Of a stretch of DNA of 64,000 nt, positions 22,084-33,659 are shown one piece after another. Made by a program: the position numbers and the translations under genes. Each line of letters opens with the position of its first letter. Within the stretch, counting starts at the first letter, position 1. Origin of the DNA: Canna indica (lineage: Eukaryota; Streptophyta; Magnoliopsida; Zingiberales; Cannaceae); NCBI GenBank assembly GCA_034359265.1, contig CP136896.1, positions 16,833,501 to 16,897,500 of the forward strand, written 5' to 3'. The notes under the pieces were generated by a model. The model was not told where the DNA came from. It was given only the letters and a program-made list of their open reading frames with translations, and ran no database searches.

Positions 22084-22583
22084 CTGTTTTGACCACTTGG
22101 TGTTAGAGTAGAAACTCTACTATCTAACTTATTATGTTCTAACTTTTTCTTGATCCTTAGGCACAATTCATCAGTCCAAAACAACATCTGCTCCCTTTTC
22201 AGTACAATTCTTTGAATAACACTAGTTTGTATCTCCTCTAACATATTAATTAAAGGCTTTGTCATTGCCTTCAATATATATGCATTGAAGCACTCTAACA
22301 GGTTGTTGTCAACCACCTCGCAGGTGGGCAGTACATTGACGTATAACCTGCAAAATTTTTGAACCTCGATCTGTATAAAAGCCTCAACTGCTTCAGGTGA
22401 CATTTCCCTCATCTCATCCAAAGCCCCTCTAAAGTCTGCTTCTGTAGTGCTTTTGACAACCCTCCAAAATAGATTCTTCAGGTCATATCCATTGTATATC
22501 TTTTTTCAGTTTGCATAAATATGTCTAGCACAATTACGGTGCTCAACCTGAGGCATCATTGTCTTCACAACATTTTCAAGACC

Positions 22584-22669
22584 CTGGAAAATTGGAAGCT
22601 TAAACAAGTAAATGATTAAGAAATAAAAATCATAAGATTTTAAAATATTTTAAGATCTACCAATATTAC
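22584..22669 (-). other. Second predicted mudrA intron with a TIR-like motif
   Basis: 86-bp GT-AG intron (CAGAAG|GTAATATTGG to TTTTCCAG|GGTCTT). Splicing gives VISDQQK-GLENVVK, a typical uninterrupted MULE core. Plus-strand content: AAATCATAAGATTTTAAAAT then TTTTAAGATCTACCAATATT. Confidence 0.7.
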
Positions 22670-24322
22670 CTTCTGCTGGTCACTTATGACAGTCATCCCA
22701 AAGTCGTCTGTAATGCGCAAATCTAAAGTCAACCTTTCAAGTAACCAAGTCCAAGAGTCTTGATTTTCACCTTCAACTACTGCCCAAGCGATTGGGAACA
22801 TCTGGTTGTTCCCATCACGACCAATGACACTCAATAGTTATCCTTCAATTTGTGTCTTTAGGAAGCAACCATCCAAACTGATTACAAGTCTACAGCCACA
22901 TAAAAAACCACTTCGCAGTGCCTCAAATCCTATATAAAATCTCTTGAATATAGCTTCTAAGTTTGGAGCTATCAACTTGTAAATCAAAGAAGCTATTACT
23001 GTTCACCCTCTTTAACTCAGCCATGTATGAGCGAACCAAGTTGTAGTGATCTTCTAAAGTTCCAAGAATTATCTTCTGTGCTTGTTTCCTTGCTTTGTAA
23101 CAAATGGCTGAGCTAACCAAATGTCGTAGTCCTTATCAAGATCTAACAACATATCCAACACCCCCCAATTTGTATTTTGTCTAAATCTTTCCAAATAATG
23201 CATTGCAAGCCATTGATATGAGGCTTGCCTATTCCTAGAAGGTCTAGTACATGTGTGCTCATTTGTGTATTCCTTGACACTTAATGCTTCCTTCTTTCGT
23301 GTCATACTAGTCTTAATAGTCCACTTACAACCCTCAGTACACACTGCCACACATCTATTCTTGTCTGACCTCCTCCATTTTATGTTAAAGCCACCAATAA
23401 TAGCATAATCTTGTACTGCATGCTTGAATTGGACATGTGATTCAAACCACATTCCAACAAAAAAAGGATCACCTGATCTTATGTTTTTATGATTGAAGTA
23501 AACCCTCTTCTCCTTTCCCCTGCTCCCTGCACACTCATCTTCACTAGTATTAGGAGTGGAAGGATTCTCATCAGAACTTCCTGCTTCATCTTCTTCTTGA
23601 CACCTTGTTGCTGTTGTCTGCTGCTCTCCTTCTTGCTGCTGAATAACTTCATGCTACTCCCCTTGTCCTTCACTCATCCTTCTTCTACTTCTTCTTTTGT
23701 TTTTCTTCAGTTGCTTATAAGTTCTCATGTTCTCCATTGCAACCACAAAGTCATCATCATCATCAATATCAGTGGCATTGTCATCATCGGCTATACTCTC
23801 AGAACCATCAATTTTTGGGAGATAATCAGAATCATTAGATTCAGGAACTGCATGTTCCACAGCCTCTTTTTCCTTTATAGCTTCTACATACACATCAATG
23901 ATGCCATGGCTGGTCCCATGCTCAACCATCTCCCTAACCTGACTATCAGTCTTTAATTCCACAATCCCAATATTGAGGTTGTATTTTGGAACTCGATACC
24001 ATATTTTTTGAGGTCGGCCATAGCCTAAATCATATAGAATCTATTCGAGCTCTCCCATTGATATTTTTTCACTGTTCTCCTCCGTTAAACTCACACCCCT
24101 TTTACATATTTTGTTCGAGGATGAAATAGCATCTTCCTCCTATGGTACAAATGCAAATTAAATAAGACAGACATATCAGGGATCACAACTGGTCTCACTA
24201 TCTGGAATCAATAAACTGCCCTACAAATCGAGAGAGACAACATACAAACAACATAGGGAGACAAAATTAAAGAAGGGAACTACAGTTACCTGAAGATAAA
24301 ATGAAGTGGTAAAATACAATAA

Positions 24323-24791
24323 TTTAATGGTCCACATTGAATTGTTCGGCAAAATAAACAACTAAAGAACTACTGTACTCACCTGCGCCGAGAGATAGTC
24401 CATAAAATCTTCGATGGCCCACCCAAAGATAGTCGACAGGTCGCCACCACGCTCGCCCGCCCAGAGATAGCCTTGAGAAGAACCCTAATCTCCTGCCCTA
24501 ATCGCCCACCCGCTTCGATCGTTTTAATTTTTAGGGTAAAAGGTAAAAAGTTAAGTAAAAAGTTACTTTTTAATCTATTATCCGTGCCTAGATGTACGTG
24601 GTAGGCCACGTATGACGCCGTCAGGACACGCAAGCGTCGTTTATCTTCACGTCAGCTAAGTTGAGACGGCGCATGATGATTTGGTAGATGGCATAAACGG
24701 AAGTAAAGATTGTGCATTTACATGCTAAATTTGAAATCATGAATAGAACGTAAAATTTTTCAAACTTTATAAATTTTTAATCTATTATTTC
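24323..24791 (-). repeat. Right terminal inverted repeat of the MULE
   Basis: Inverted copy of 11100-11570. It includes the same leader and donor site (CAG|GTGAGT on the complement, donor at 24382), placing the transposase promoter inside the TIR. Confidence 0.9.
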
Positions 24792-24800
24792 TTCTTAAAT

Positions 24801-25984
24801 CTCTTCCCAAATAAATTATTATTAAATCAAATTCAACTTCTAGAATATTCAAATCAAATCGAATCAAATCGCATGAACACCCAGCAAAAGCTAGGTATGT
24901 ACTCTTGTTGAGACGTGAGCAGGCATAAGGGCCCAATCACCGGATGTGACATGCATCTTGATTCTTGGCGTGGATTTCTTTGACCAAACAAGGAGCAATA
25001 TATATATTCAAGACTAAAGCAAGCTTTTGGGCAGCTTGTTTGTTTCCTTTTTTGTCCTTGACAAGCCATGCATGGGGGATACTGATTCAATTAATGATGA
25101 TCTAATTCCCCCACAAGACTAATGTTGGTGTTGGATTTCACTTTATCACGGCATGCATGCACTGGGGTGTTTCTTCCTTTCCTTGCATTCCTGAGCCCAC
25201 AGACATGATAAAGAGAATTAGCTAGCTAGCTAGGGAACTGAACAAAGGCAGGAATCCCTCAAAGCAAAGGGAAGAGCCTAAAGGCTTTTTGGCCAAAGGA
25301 AGCCTTGGTTTCTTCCCTCCCCTCAGTCCTCGGGATGCATCATCGTGTATATTCAAACACTGCTTTAATTCATTCTTTTGAACAACTTAAAGAGTGTCAT
25401 ATAATTGAGTTGAGAGCAGGAAAGAGGGAAGTCAGCATTCTAGGAATCTATTTGTGCTGATGATTGAGCTTTAGAGGACTAATTAATAGCCTTTTAATAT
25501 CTGGTTTTAAAAGGTTAATGAATTTAGGTCTAAGATTGACAGGTGGCAATATTTATAGCTCTTTCTACTTTTGCACCCTATATATTGTTTCGGTTAACTA
25601 AAAATAAATGAAGATTCTGATAGTTAGAGTCGTCCAAATTTCTTAGTAAAAAATATACAATAATTTTATAGCATTGGAAAGTGTGTCGAGATGGATCCGC
25701 AAGTTTAGCCATTGCATCGAGATCTTTCAACATATACAAACTACCTACGATAGTCAATTGTATTATCAATTCACGGAATAGAAATTAGGTAACGCTAGGA
25801 TTGAATCCAAATTACATACAACCTTCGCTAATCAAGTGACACTAGGCTTTACACACATCTCAAGGTGTGACCTTGACTATACCTAATTTTTATTCCATTT
25901 GACCCGTCTCTTTTTATTGACAAGTCGTAATATGAATTTAGTCGAGCCTTGAGTATATTGATTAATTGAAGTATTGAAAAAAAA
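24801..25984. other. Spacer, no gene recognised
   Basis: AT-rich DNA with short simple motifs (GCTAGCTAGCTAGG near 25222, GCATGCATGCA near 25154). No open frame looks like a protein and no element ends are evident. Confidence 0.4.
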
Positions 25985-28900
25985 TTGTGTCCGATCTTGA
26001 GCTTTGCGCCCCCTTCCTCCCGCCTCCCCCTCTCCTCCGCCCCCCTCTTTGCCTCACCCGGCTGCCCCTCCGCCCGCCCCGCGGCCTGCCTCCTGGCTCA
26101 GCTTCTCTGTTCCTCCCCGCTCTCCCCCTGGCTCGCCTGGTATCTCGGCGACCCTCCAATCCATCTAATTTCTCCCGATTGGTCGTGTGATCTTCTCTGC
26201 CAACCAACTCCGTGCTTGGCAAGCGCCTTGGGCCGCTTCATCGATCAGTAAGTTCCTCGGTAAGGCTCTGCCTTTTCTACTTGTCCGTGATTGGGCTTTC
26301 CGTCTTTGGTCCAATTCTGATCTTAGTTCCGTGCTGGATCTTGAGGAAGGCTATTTCGTTTTTCAATTTTCCGACGTTGTTTTTGCGACTTTGATTCTCT
26401 CCGACGGTCCTTTTTCCTTTTGTGGTGATAATATCCGGCTTATGGTTTGGAAGCCTCTGTTTAGCCCCTAGTGCGATCCTTTCGACTGCCTCAATTTGGA
26501 TTCGTATTTCGGGCTTGCCCCTGGAGCTCTGGACTGAATCCATTACCTTGATTAATTTTGCTCAATGTTTGGGTAAAGTTATTGCTATTGATCCTCAATC
26601 TTTTGCCCTAGAGCGGGGCGTTACATTCATATATGTGTTGAGATTAATCTTGTGCTTCTTGTTCGTCAAGATATTTGGATCGGCCCAGCGGGTTTTGACG
26701 TTCTTCAACCTATCATTTTTGAAAACTTGTCGTCCTTATGTTTTTCTTGTGGCTTGATCGGCCATTCTGAATCGTGATGTCTGCAGGTCCTTAAGGATAT
26801 CACGACTAGAATAACGAGCTTCAACGACAGCTCGATCCGTTGGTAAGCCGTTGCTGAAGACCATCACCAATGGCCAGCAACGGCCCAACCCGTTGCAACG
26901 GGGCCGTGGCAAAAGAGCGTGTTGCTAATAACTTAGCAACGAATCAACAATGAACGCTCCGCCCGTTGCGGATATAATTATTAGCAATGGCTCAGCAACA
27001 AACCACAGCTGTTGCAGATATCCTTATCAGCAACGACTTTGCAGCAGCCCACAGTTGTTGCTGATATTATTATCAGCCATGGCTCCGCAACGGCCGCTCC
27101 ATTATTGCGGATATGGATATCAGCAACGGTTCGTCAACCGAAGTAACACCGTTGCTGAAATGTTGTTGTTAAGCCGTTGTTGTAGGTCATCAATAACGGC
27201 TCTGAGGTTGCGGCCTATGAATTACGATACGCTTTCAGCGACGACTTTGAAACATACGATCGTGAGAAAGCCGTTGCTCATGATGTTAACCTGTAACTGA
27301 AAAATTTGAAAATTAAAATTTTTTATTGATACATTTATATAAATCCTGATACATAACTCACACACCCACCATACACACATCCACATCCATACATATCCAC
27401 ACCCAAATATACATCAAAATAATTGTATTTATAATTATAATTATCCACAATCGTATAAAAACTATACGAAATCAAAACAATCGTATCAACATGATACGAA
27501 TCAAAATTATTGTAATACCCAAAAAAAATTAAAATATTTATTTAATTAGTTCAGCGAGATAATTGGGCATTTGCGCGTAAGGGAATTAATTTATCTAAGT
27601 TGGATTAGTCCTTAGATGGGTAGTTGGGTTCGAGACGAGTGCGGAGGCTCAAACGGAACTCGAATCGGACTTGTATTGGTCGGGTTATGGTTTGTTTAGA
27701 CTTAATTAACTTACGTTGAGGGGAACTTTGATCATTTGGCGATTGGGGTTTTAGTATTTATACCTCATTCCTCAGCGGCGCGTGACTCATAGCAGCAGCC
27801 ACACACACCCCTTGGGCGTCCATAGGAAAAGGCACGCACATGGAGAGGGAAGAAGGATATCTCGGTAGACTGCTCCTTGCAGCGTCGGACGTTAGCAAAC
27901 CTCGCGATCGACGGAGTGTCCGTAGTCGGATTGTAATGAGATTTGGACAATAAGTTGTAGACTTCTTGATTTACATTTTGATTGATGGAGATTGGTTTTT
28001 GACGGTCGGATCTGTCATTGTCATGGAATTACCAAAGCCCTACGTTTTTGGTTTTCTTCTCCAGGATTCTGCAACGTCGAGTTTTGCCTAATCAGGCGAT
28101 CGGGACCTTATCCAGGAGCATGTTCGAGACCCTTTGCTCTTGGATGGGAACGGTGGAGATCTGTTTTGGACGGCTAGATTTTGGGATACACGAGAGGAAG
28201 GAGAAAGCATGGGAGGACTTGAAACTGGGCAGCACACCCGAACTTGTGGGAGCGTGGAGGACCGTCTTCCTTGTTAATTTCCTTCTCCGGTGAGTAGAAA
28301 TAGACATCTTTTCCCCATGTTCATCTCCTTGCCGCCGCCCCTATGAAAGGAACTTTTGCCGAATTTTTGATTGGTTTCCTCATATCGATTTTGAATGATT
28401 GTATTACGGATTTACGTATTGTCATCATGAATTTTAGAGCAAGAATTGTGACCTTGGCCGAATGGCTCATGGCCAAAATTGGAGATGCCGCCCCTTCCTC
28501 TTGGTTTCCTTGATGGATTTCCTTGCTATCTTGATGGTAATCTTGGGTTCTTGATAGTTAGGATTAGGGCTGAAAACGAGCCGAACACAAGCGAGTACTA
28601 GTCTGCTCATGTTCGGCTCGGTATTAAACATCGCAGACTCGAATTCGAATCATTACCTAGACTTGCTGATTATATTCGGCTCGATTCGAATATTCGAGCA
28701 CTCAACTTCGTAATTGCTCGACTCGGTTCGCATTCGAACAGTCCGATTGAAACGAATCCGAGTACTGTTCGACCTCAATGCAAACTGTATGAAATTAACA
28801 GACTTGGAATTTCAAAACTAATGCATACAAACTTAATCTTAACAATTTGATATATACAAAACCAAGATCAACACTTGGAAATCAATGCATACAGAATTTG

Positions 28901-29080
28901 AGATATACTAATATACAAAATAAAGATCAACACTTGGAATTTCCAAGTTGGAAAATACATTAATCTTAACAGACTTTCAATTTGTAAGGTACACAACCAA
29001 GTTTGAAAATACATTAAGATCAACACCTGTTTAACCAAGTCAACACCTATTTAACAGACTTACAAGTTGGAGCTAACAGA

Positions 29081-29250
29081 ACTAAATGTGCTGTGTATGA
29101 TTACAGTTCATCACTGCAGGCTGCAGTAGTTCATCAGGTTTTATGCAATAGCTCATCATTGGCAACTAAATGTACTGTGTATGATTACAGTTCATCATTG
29201 CAGGCTGCAGCAGTTCATCAGGTTTTATACAGTAGTTCAAATCATCACTA
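29081..29250 (+). repeat. 84-bp direct duplication inside the hAT element
   Basis: ACTAAATGTGCTGTGTATGA at 29081 recurs with few changes at 29165, giving two units of 84 bp (an exact multiple of three, 28 codons). No gene is evident here. Confidence 0.75.
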
Positions 29251-30852
29251 CTTGAACAATCATCAGTTCATCACTGCAGCAGAAATAATTAAACAAACTA
29301 AGTATTGCAAATCAGCAAACCAGAACAGCAACAACAACAATTCAGCAAACTAGTTATTGAGTTTACCTAACTTGAACAGTGAATAATCATGTCTTGGTTC
29401 TTGTCTTCAGAGTTCAGACCAGCAAATGGATCACCACCAAGGAAAAGCAATGGATCAGGTTCTCATCTCATGAGTTTGATTTGTCTGCAAGTCAACTTCT
29501 CCCTCATATTAAATGCCAAAGGAATAAAAGAAAGAGTTGAGGAGAAAAAGGCAACTATCAATAAACACTTAACTGCGGGTATCTACAAACTCATACTTAT
29601 CTTCTAACAGAACATAAAAATACATTAAGATCAAGTGATCCAACACATGTTTAACAGACTTACAACCTGTAGCTAACAGAACATAAAAATACACAACAAC
29701 CTTAATCTTAACAATTTGAAAATACATTAAGATCAAGTGATCCAAGTATCCAACACTGCAACACATGTTTAACAGCTAACTGAACTTGAAAATACACAAC
29801 AGCCCACAACCACTTCATTAAATTAATTCATATATATAAACAAGTTAACTGAATTGAAGACTTTGAAGTAGTCAAGTAGTCAAGCCAGTTCAATTTTGGT
29901 GCACTGTTACTGCAGTAGAAAATTATTTCATCAGTTCATCACTTATTAACAGACTGACAGTAGCAAAACAGTAGTCCAAATTTTTGTTACTGAAAAGAAT
30001 TGACAGTAGCAAAACAGTAGTCCAAAAAGAATTCATACCTTATTGACAGAAGTCCGAACAGTAGTCTAAATTCCTTCCTTCACTCAACTGAAAAGAATGA
30101 AGATGATGAGTTCAACTTTGGTTTCCTGTTACTGCAGCAGAAAATAATACCTTAGAATTGAACATTTAACCTATATCATAATTAAACAGTCAATACATAA
30201 TTAAAAGAAAACTTTCAGCCACTGTTGCAAATTCAACAGATATATGAGGATCAAAAATATTATGCACTGATAACTTTCAGCCACTGTTGCAAATTCAACA
30301 GATATATCATAATTAAAAGAAAACCAATATGAGGATGAAAGAACAATAATTCATCAATACCTGAAAGGCTGAAACAAGTAGTGATGATCAATTGATCACT
30401 ACCTGAAAGGCTGAAACAATCAAACAAGCAGTTCATCAATCATGTCTTGTTGAATCTAAACATAAAACTAAAGTAAACTACTAAACTAAACTAAAGTAAA
30501 GTAAACCTGAACACTAGAGTTTACTTGAGGTAGTGATGTTGAGTTTACCTGAACAGTGAAAATAATACTCATGTATAGTTGAGCAGCAACTAAAGTCTCA
30601 GTTTAAAACATCAAAATAAAATCTTCTCCAAACAGTAGTCATAATAAACAGTAAACACTAATTGAAGATAGAGTTTAGTCTCCAAACAATAGTCATAAAC
30701 TCATAATAAACAGTAAACATTAAACAGTAGCAAAACTAAAGTCTCCAAACCATACTATTAGAAGTACAGTTAAAAGAAGTAGAGCTCTCCAAAACAGCAA
30801 TTAAGTCTCTAGGTTTTCTTCTTCACCCTATCAATATCGTAGCGTACATTAG

Positions 30853-33659
30853 TCATAATAATTTGTACATAAAATAGAAACAACATAAAAAATTATTAAC
30901 TAAATAGTCTAAATTTACCATAGAAGAAGTAGAGTTGACAATTTTGTAATCATGTTTCAGCCAATCTCCGGTGCATATCAAAGCTTGGACAGTTTCAAGC
31001 TTTAGAGAGCTTCTATACTGATCCAAAACTCGACCCCCAGCACTGAATGTGGACTCTGAAGCCACTGTGGTCACAGGAATTGATAGTACATCTTTTGTCA
31101 TTTTTGACAAAATCTTAAACTTTAGAGTGTTTGCTTTCCACCATTGCAAAGCATCAAAACTTTCTCCATTAGTAGAAATGTATCTACCTTCCTCAAGATA
31201 CGCATCAAGATCAGATTTAGAAGGTGTGACACATTCTACACTTTGAGCCCACATATCAAATTCACTCCTGTTTTTTGTTTTACTTTTTTCAAGCAATGAA
31301 GTTTTATTTGAAGAGCCACTGTCCATGTTGGTTTGAGAAGGTTGTTGAGACTTATGCATCTCAACATAATAGTTGTAAAGATCATAAATTGCATCTTTCA
31401 CAACATCAATTTTTCTTTTTGCTTCAAACTCAGTCAAATATATTTTCGAAAAATAGAAAATAACTAATTGCATCTTGTATCGAGGATCTAATATAGATGC
31501 AATTGCCATTAACAAGTTGCACTCACCCCAGTACTTATCAAATTTGTCTTTCATTTTGAAAAGTCATGTCCTTCATGTAATCACAATCATCAACTGTAGT
31601 TAACTCTAACAGTTCTTTGATTTTCCAAACTTCAGGTAAGAAAAGATTAGCAGTCGGATATTCATAACCAGAGAAAACATTAGTTGCTTCGTTAAAAACC
31701 TCCAAGAATTCCATGATTTTAGCAGTTTTTTCCCAATCCTCATAGGATGGCACAGACTTATAGTTAGGATCTCTTTCATGGTATCTCGGAAACACATCTT
31801 TAAACTGTAAAGCTGACTCAAGTATGGCATAAGTTGAGTTCCATCGAGTAGACACATCTAATATAAGTCTTTTGGTGGTGGACAGTTGTAATTGTCTCGC
31901 AATTTCATTAAACTTGTGAAGTCTAGCAGGTGACCCCTTAATGTATTTAACACTTTCACGAACTTTAGAAATAATGTCATGAATTACGACCAATCCATCT
32001 TGAACCATGATGTTGAGGATGTGAGCACAACACCTCACATGGAATATTTTTCCACCAAAAAATAGACTTTTCTTCAAAGTAAAACTATCTTTTAAATGTC
32101 TAACTGCTGAATCATTTGAAGAAGCATTGTCAAGAGTAATTGTTGAAATTTTATTTTCAATGCCCCAATCATTTAGACAAGAAAAAATACTATCACTAAT
32201 CATGAGACCAGTATGAGGGGGTGGCATGCTAATAAAACTCAATACTCTTTTCTGGAGGTTCCAATCATTGTCTAAAAAATGGGCAGTCAAGCACATGTAA
32301 CCAATAGTTTGGTTAGAAGTCCACAAGTCAGAAGTAAGACTTATCCTATCAACACTACCAAGCAAAGCTTTGATTTTTTTCTTCTCTAAAGCATATATCT
32401 TCAAATTTAGGATTCAAAGTTTTCATGAGTAGTTGAAAAAATGCATGCTCAACCATCCTAAAAGGATACTCATGGACAATTATCATTTTTACAAGTATGT
32501 CTCTAACTTTTTCCTTGTCATATCTAAATGACGTCAAGTTACCTATTCTACCATCAAGTTCCATAGTAGGTAGTGCCAATACTTGCTGAGTTTTTCCTGA
32601 AATGGTAGCCAAGCGAACTCCACAAGTGAGCATGTGTATGTTTAGATGTGTTGTTGAGCCAGTGTTTTGATAAGCTAAACGAGCCCGACAATAATTGCAT
32701 TGGTTTTTTTTTGTACCATCCTTCATTATGACTACAGTGAATTCATTTCAAACTTTAGATGTTTTTCTTTTTTTCTTTTCCGGAGTAGTAGTATCATCAT
32801 TCCCAGTTTCGAATTGTGGTCCTAAAGTCGTGTTTGGAGCCTCTTGGCTTGAATTGACAATGGCGGAATTTTCACCAGCTTCAGATTGTAGGACTACAGT
32901 CGTGTTTGGATTATTCTCAAGCAGCGCAGCACCTCAAAAGCAAACAAAATAGTAAAAATTATGTGAAGAAATATAAGGGAGAATGGAGATAATGGAGAAA
33001 ATTACAGTATAATAGTTATAATATAACAGATTTAATATAAGAGTTAAAATTTACATTATAACTATGAGAGTGAAAGGGACTGAAAACTGAAAATTTACAT
33101 TAATATAACAGATTTAATATAAGGCAAATTCAATGCAGCATCATTAGCCCTCTGAATTAATTAACCAATAATGGAGATCCTTTCTTTCTTTCTTTCTTTC
33201 TTTCCTGAGTGCCGATAAGGAAAGTGCTTATCTATAATTAAAATAATATTATATATTATGATGAAAAATGTAGGAGAGTTAACCAATGAGGAGTTTCTGT
33301 ATTGGAGTAGCTAATGAGAAATCAGGATGATGCAAGTATGCAACTGGAAGAAACTAAATTGAATTAAATAAATATAAAGCTGAAATGAAGTATGTATCAG
33401 TTTGTACAGCCTAATTAATGAATCATATGTAATTTTTTCTTTCAAGACAAAAGAAATCAGTTTAATTACAACGAGGGTCTGCAGATCTAAATTACGATGA
33501 TGATATCTCAAAGCATTAGCACAAATTAATTACAGTATAACAGTTACAATATAACAGATTCAATATAAGAGTTAAAATTTACAGTATAACAAAACAAAAA
33601 TATAAGGGAGAATGGAGAAAATTACAGTATCATTGTTTACCATTATCCGAGTTAGACAT
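30853..33659 (-). pseudogene. hAT transposase gene, inactivated
   Basis: On the minus strand a tiny first exon (ATG at 33659, MSNSDN, donor AATG|GTAAAC at 33640) can be spliced to an exon starting near 32934 (acceptor TTTGAG). Then come a BED zinc finger (NEFTVV...NQCNYCRARLAY...HLNIHMLTC, 32750-32620), a core in 32404-31538 (SDLWTSNQTIGYMCLTAHF, TLDNASSND, HVRCCAHILNIMVQDGL, DVSTRWNSTY) and the hAT dimerisation end (WWKANTLKFKILSKMTKDVL, TTVASESTFSAGGRVLDQYR). Two in-frame stops precede the BED finger (one a TGA for Trp), and frameshifts or deletions lie near 32400 and 31560. The family length of 650-700 aa fits. Confidence 0.92.
33181..33205 (+). repeat. (TTTC)n microsatellite
   Basis: Six consecutive CTTT units, within the hAT element between the first two transposase exons. 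Confidence 0.85.

Larger units (their letters stand above)
21251..24080 (-). pseudogene. mudrA-type MULE transposase, most of the gene
   Basis: On the minus strand, in order: an acidic N-terminal region (from about 24080; VELKTDSQVREMVEHGTSHG at 23962), a Mutator DNA-binding block (FESHVQFKHAVQDYAIIGGF and CVAVCTEGCKWTIK, 23450-23280), the MULE transposase core (SLDGCFLKT near 22885, VISDQQKGLENVV across the intron at 22584-22669, NNLLECFNAYI near 22285: candidate D-D-E), and a SWIM zinc finger (CGCRM...PCPHA, about 21890-21945), then a CCHC-like CTICGGYEDNKMTC near 21610 and a basic tail (KKRGRPRKD). TGG-to-TAG/TGA stops (24050, 21930) and a 1-nt frameshift inside SWIM inactivate it. Copia cuts it after PYEQL; the rest is at 12.7-13.0 kb. 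Confidence 0.9.
11100..24791 (-). mobile_element. MuDR-like MULE with nested copia element
   Basis: The ends (GGGATAATAGACC left, GAAATAATAGATT right on the complement) start about 470-bp terminal inverted repeats at 11100-11570 and 24323-24791, with a perfect 9-bp target duplication. Without the copia insertion the element is about 5.5 kb. The minus strand encodes a mudrA-type transposase from the right end; the plus strand encodes a zf-GRF/membrane protein from the left end, so the two genes converge, as mudrA and mudrB do in maize MuDR. Both TIRs include the start of a transcribed leader with the same splice donor. Both genes are now broken. Confidence 0.93.
11091..24800. repeat. 9-bp target-site duplication of the MULE
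   Basis: TTCTTAAAT at 11091-11099 is repeated exactly at 24792-24800, directly outside the terminal inverted repeats. Nine base pairs is the Mutator-superfamily duplication length. Confidence 0.93.

Noticed and set aside
26010..26222. Arg/Gly-rich minus frame and Leu/Pro-rich plus frame near the LINE-B start
   Set aside because: C/T-rich 5' leader of a LINE, not coding.
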